This document shows positions 62,322-64,000 of a DNA stretch of 64,000 bases, one piece after another. The DNA is from Herbaspirillum sp. WKF16 (GTDB taxonomy: Bacteria > Pseudomonadota > Gammaproteobacteria > Burkholderiales > Burkholderiaceae_D). Where the stretch lies: positions 2,046,001 through 2,110,000 of the forward strand of contig NZ_CP118632.1 of NCBI RefSeq assembly GCF_028993615.1. The letters run 5' to 3'. A program made the position numbers and the translations under genes. Position 1 is the first letter of the stretch. Every line of letters starts with the position of its first letter. The notes under the pieces are model-generated. The model saw nothing but the letters and a program-made list of their open reading frames with translations. It was not told the DNA's origin and ran no database searches.

Positions 62322-63125
62322 TCAGGGCTTGGGCAGCGCATTGACCGGCGGCACGCTGCCCAGCAGGCGCACCATTTCTATGCCGTCCGAGAGGAAGCGC
62401 TGCATGGGCGTGAGCATGTAGGGCAGGCCGAATCCGATCAGGATGAAACCCGCCAGCATCGTGATGGAAAAGCCGATCCCGAACAGGTTCAGCTGCGGCG
62501 CTGCGCGCGTCAGGATGCCCAGCGCCAGGTTGGTGATGAGCAGCGCGACGAGCAGCGGCAGCGACATCTGCAGGCCCATGCTGAATACCTTGGCGCCCCA
62601 CAAGGCCAGCTGGTGAAATCCCTCGGTGGTGATGGGCTGGGCGCTGATCGGCAGGGAATGGAAACTCTCCGCCATCACTTGAAGCAGAAGCAGGTGGCCG
62701 TTCAGGCTGAGGAAGACCATGGTCGCCAGCAGCGAGAACACTTGGCTGACCACCGAGGTGCGACCTTGCGACATGGGGTCGAAGAAAGCGGCGAACGACA
62801 GGCCCATGGTGGAGCTCACCAGTTCGCCCGCGGCCTCGACGGAAGCGAACACGACGCGCATGGCCAGGCCCATCGACAGTCCGATGAGCAGCTGCTGCAG
62901 GAGGATCAGGAGCCCCGTCATCGACATGGGATCGAGCGCGGCGGGGATGGGCACGTCGGAGGAAATGACGCCCGAGATCGCGATGCCCAGCAGGATCTTG
63001 ACCAGCATCGGCACGCTGGTATTGCCGAATGGCGGGGCGATGCTCAGCAAGCCGAGGATGCGCGTGGTCGGCCAGATGAACATGGCGATCCAGGCGTAGA
63101 GCTGCTGGCTGGTGAAAGTGAGCAT
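62322..63125 (-). CDS. fliR: Flagellar export apparatus protein FliR
   Basis: 267 residues from the ATG at 63125 (MLTFTSQQLYAW); the TTG at 63140 is the alternative. Six membrane helices, with FASVEAAGELVSSTMGLSFAAFFDPM in the central part. It forms the export gate with FliP and FliQ. Confidence 0.95.
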   Translation of the reverse strand: MLTFTSQQLYAWIAMFIWPTTRILGLLSIAPPFGNTSVPMLVKILLGIAISGVISSDVPIPAALDPMSMTGLLILLQQLLIGLSMGLAMRVVFASVEAAGELVSSTMGLSFAAFFDPMSQGRTSVVSQVFSLLATMVFLSLNGHLLLLQVMAESFHSLPISAQPITTEGFHQLALWGAKVFSMGLQMSLPLLVALLITNLALGILTRAAPQLNLFGIGFSITMLAGFILIGFGLPYMLTPMQRFLSDGIEMVRLLGSVPPVNALPKP

Positions 63126-63179
63126 CGAGGAAAGCGGCAAGCGCCTGGAAAGAGCCGCCGCAGGGCGGCCGTTATCGGA

Positions 63180-63449
63180 TTACTGGACCATGGCCGGGAT
63201 GCCGGAGAACAGCGTATGCATGTAGTCCAGCATCACGGTCAGCATCCACGGGCCGGCGATGATGAGCGCAAGGAATACGCCCACCAGCTTGGGAATGAAC
63301 GACAGGGTTTGTTCGTTGATCTGCGTGGCGGCCTGGAAGATGCTCACCAGCAGGCCGATGATCAGCGCCGTCAGCAGCATGGGCGCGGCAACCAGCAGGG
63401 TGACTTCCATGGCCTGGCGGCCCATCGTCATGACGCTTTCAGGAGTCAT
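63180..63449 (-). CDS. fliQ: Flagellar export apparatus protein FliQ
   Basis: 89 residues, the family length: MTPESVMTMGRQAMEVTLLVAAP, two membrane helices. Follows fliP by 9 bp. Confidence 0.96.
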   Translation of the reverse strand: MTPESVMTMGRQAMEVTLLVAAPMLLTALIIGLLVSIFQAATQINEQTLSFIPKLVGVFLALIIAGPWMLTVMLDYMHTLFSGIPAMVQ

Positions 63450-63458
63450 CGCGCTCTC

Positions 63459-64000
63459 CTAGTAGAAACTTTGGGCAAGGGAGCCGATCAGCAGCTGCCA
63501 ACCGTCCACCAGCACGAACAGCATCAGCTTGAAGGGCAGCGACACGATGGCCGGCGACATCATCATCATCCCCATGGACATCAGGATACTGGCGACCACC
63601 ATGTCGATGATGAGGAAGGGAATGAAGATGGCGAAACCGATCTGGAACGCGGTCTTCAGTTCGCTGGTGACGAAGGCCGGCACCAGGAGGCGCAGCGGAA
63701 CGTCTTCCGGTCCTTGCAAATCGGGGCCGCGCGAGAGCTTGACGTACAGAGCCAGGTCGGCCTGGCGGGTCTGCTTGAGCATGAACTCCTTGAGCGGGGC
63801 GGCACCCTTGTCCAGCGCTTCCATCATCTGGATCTTGTTTTCGGAGAAGGGCTGGTAGGCTTCCGTATAGATGCGGTCGAAGGCCGGGCCCATCACGAAG
63901 AAGGTCAGGAACAGCGACAATCCGATCAGCACCTGGTTGGGCGGCGTGGATTGCGTGCCCAATGCCTGGCGCAGGAGGGACAGCACGATCATGATGCGCG
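63459..64000 (-). CDS. fliP: Flagellar export apparatus protein FliP, partial (5' end outside window)
   Basis: The C-terminal ~180 residues are present, with [48 protein letters not shown] and a final [19 protein letters not shown], all FliP signatures. The start lies beyond the right edge. Confidence 0.96.
   Translation of the reverse strand, partial: RIMIVLSLLRQALGTQSTPPNQVLIGLSLFLTFFVMGPAFDRIYTEAYQPFSENKIQMMEALDKGAAPLKEFMLKQTRQADLALYVKLSRGPDLQGPEDVPLRLLVPAFVTSELKTAFQIGFAIFIPFLIIDMVVASILMSMGMMMMSPAIVSLPFKLMLFVLVDGWQLLIGSLAQSFY

Noticed and set aside
1..64000. CRISPR arrays, rRNA genes, insertion sequences
   Set aside because: No regularly spaced repeats, no rRNA sequence and no transposase gene were seen.

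Overview
The window joins a temperate, contractile-tailed (myovirus) prophage (about 1 to 35,846; its left end, with the integrase and attL, lies outside) to a chromosomal chemotaxis and flagellar region (about 36,083 to 64,000). The high G+C content and the host gene order cheR-cheD-cheB-cheY-cheZ-flhB-flhA-flhF-flhG-fliA, then flgN/flgM/flgA divergent from flgBCDEFGHIJKL, then fliP-fliQ-fliR, suggest a beta-proteobacterium of the Burkholderiales. Oxalobacteraceae (Herbaspirillum-like) is my best guess; that is an inference from gene order, not a database result.

Prophage layout. 1-1,974 is a leftward lysogeny arm: small unknown genes, a two-TM membrane protein and a short CI-like repressor without a protease domain. 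2,082-8,834 is the rightward early arm: Cro-like and CII-like regulators, an MmcB-like nuclease-fold protein, a DUF1376-type replication protein with iterons and an AT-rich tract inside its gene (likely origin), several small Cys-rich proteins, a RusA-like resolvase and a possible late regulator. Two terminators, a small ORF and a phage tRNA-Gly(TCC) separate this from the late genes. The head module (9,695-19,257) holds terminase, DUF4055 portal, scaffold, P22-coat-like capsid and connectors, including a 154-residue protein with protein-kinase motifs. The tail module (19,319-31,433) holds sheath, tube, a chaperone pair joined by a probable -1 frameshift, tape measure, hub, spike, baseplate, fibre and fibre chaperone. 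A transglutaminase-like protein, a lysis cassette (two holin-like proteins, GH19 endolysin, Rz with embedded Rz1), a leftward glucuronyl C5-epimerase-like lipoprotein and a small gene with its own sigma-70 promoter complete the right arm. The right junction is the 3' part of tRNA-Pro(GGG), so the phage is integrated in that tRNA gene.

Host region. A small lipoprotein gene is followed by a chemoreceptor with a C-terminal sensor domain, CheR/CheD/CheB, CheY/CheZ, export-gate components FlhB and FlhA, the placement factors FlhF and FlhG (FlhG with a degenerate P-loop) and sigma-28 FliA. FlgM (anti-sigma-28) and FlgN (chaperone) are read from a perfect sigma-28 promoter. The rod-hook-ring genes flgB-flgJ follow, and flgK-flgL have a good sigma-28 promoter of their own. 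The export-gate genes fliR, fliQ and fliP (partial) close the window on the minus strand. cheA, cheW, motAB and flhDC are not in this window.

The most interesting signals are the minimal kinase-like protein in the head module, the A-AAA-AAC frameshift site in the tail chaperone gene, the signal-peptide-like extension on the capsid protein, the surface-modification type cargo (C5-epimerase, transglutaminase-like), the iteron origin, and the terminator hairpins that precede most structural transcription blocks.
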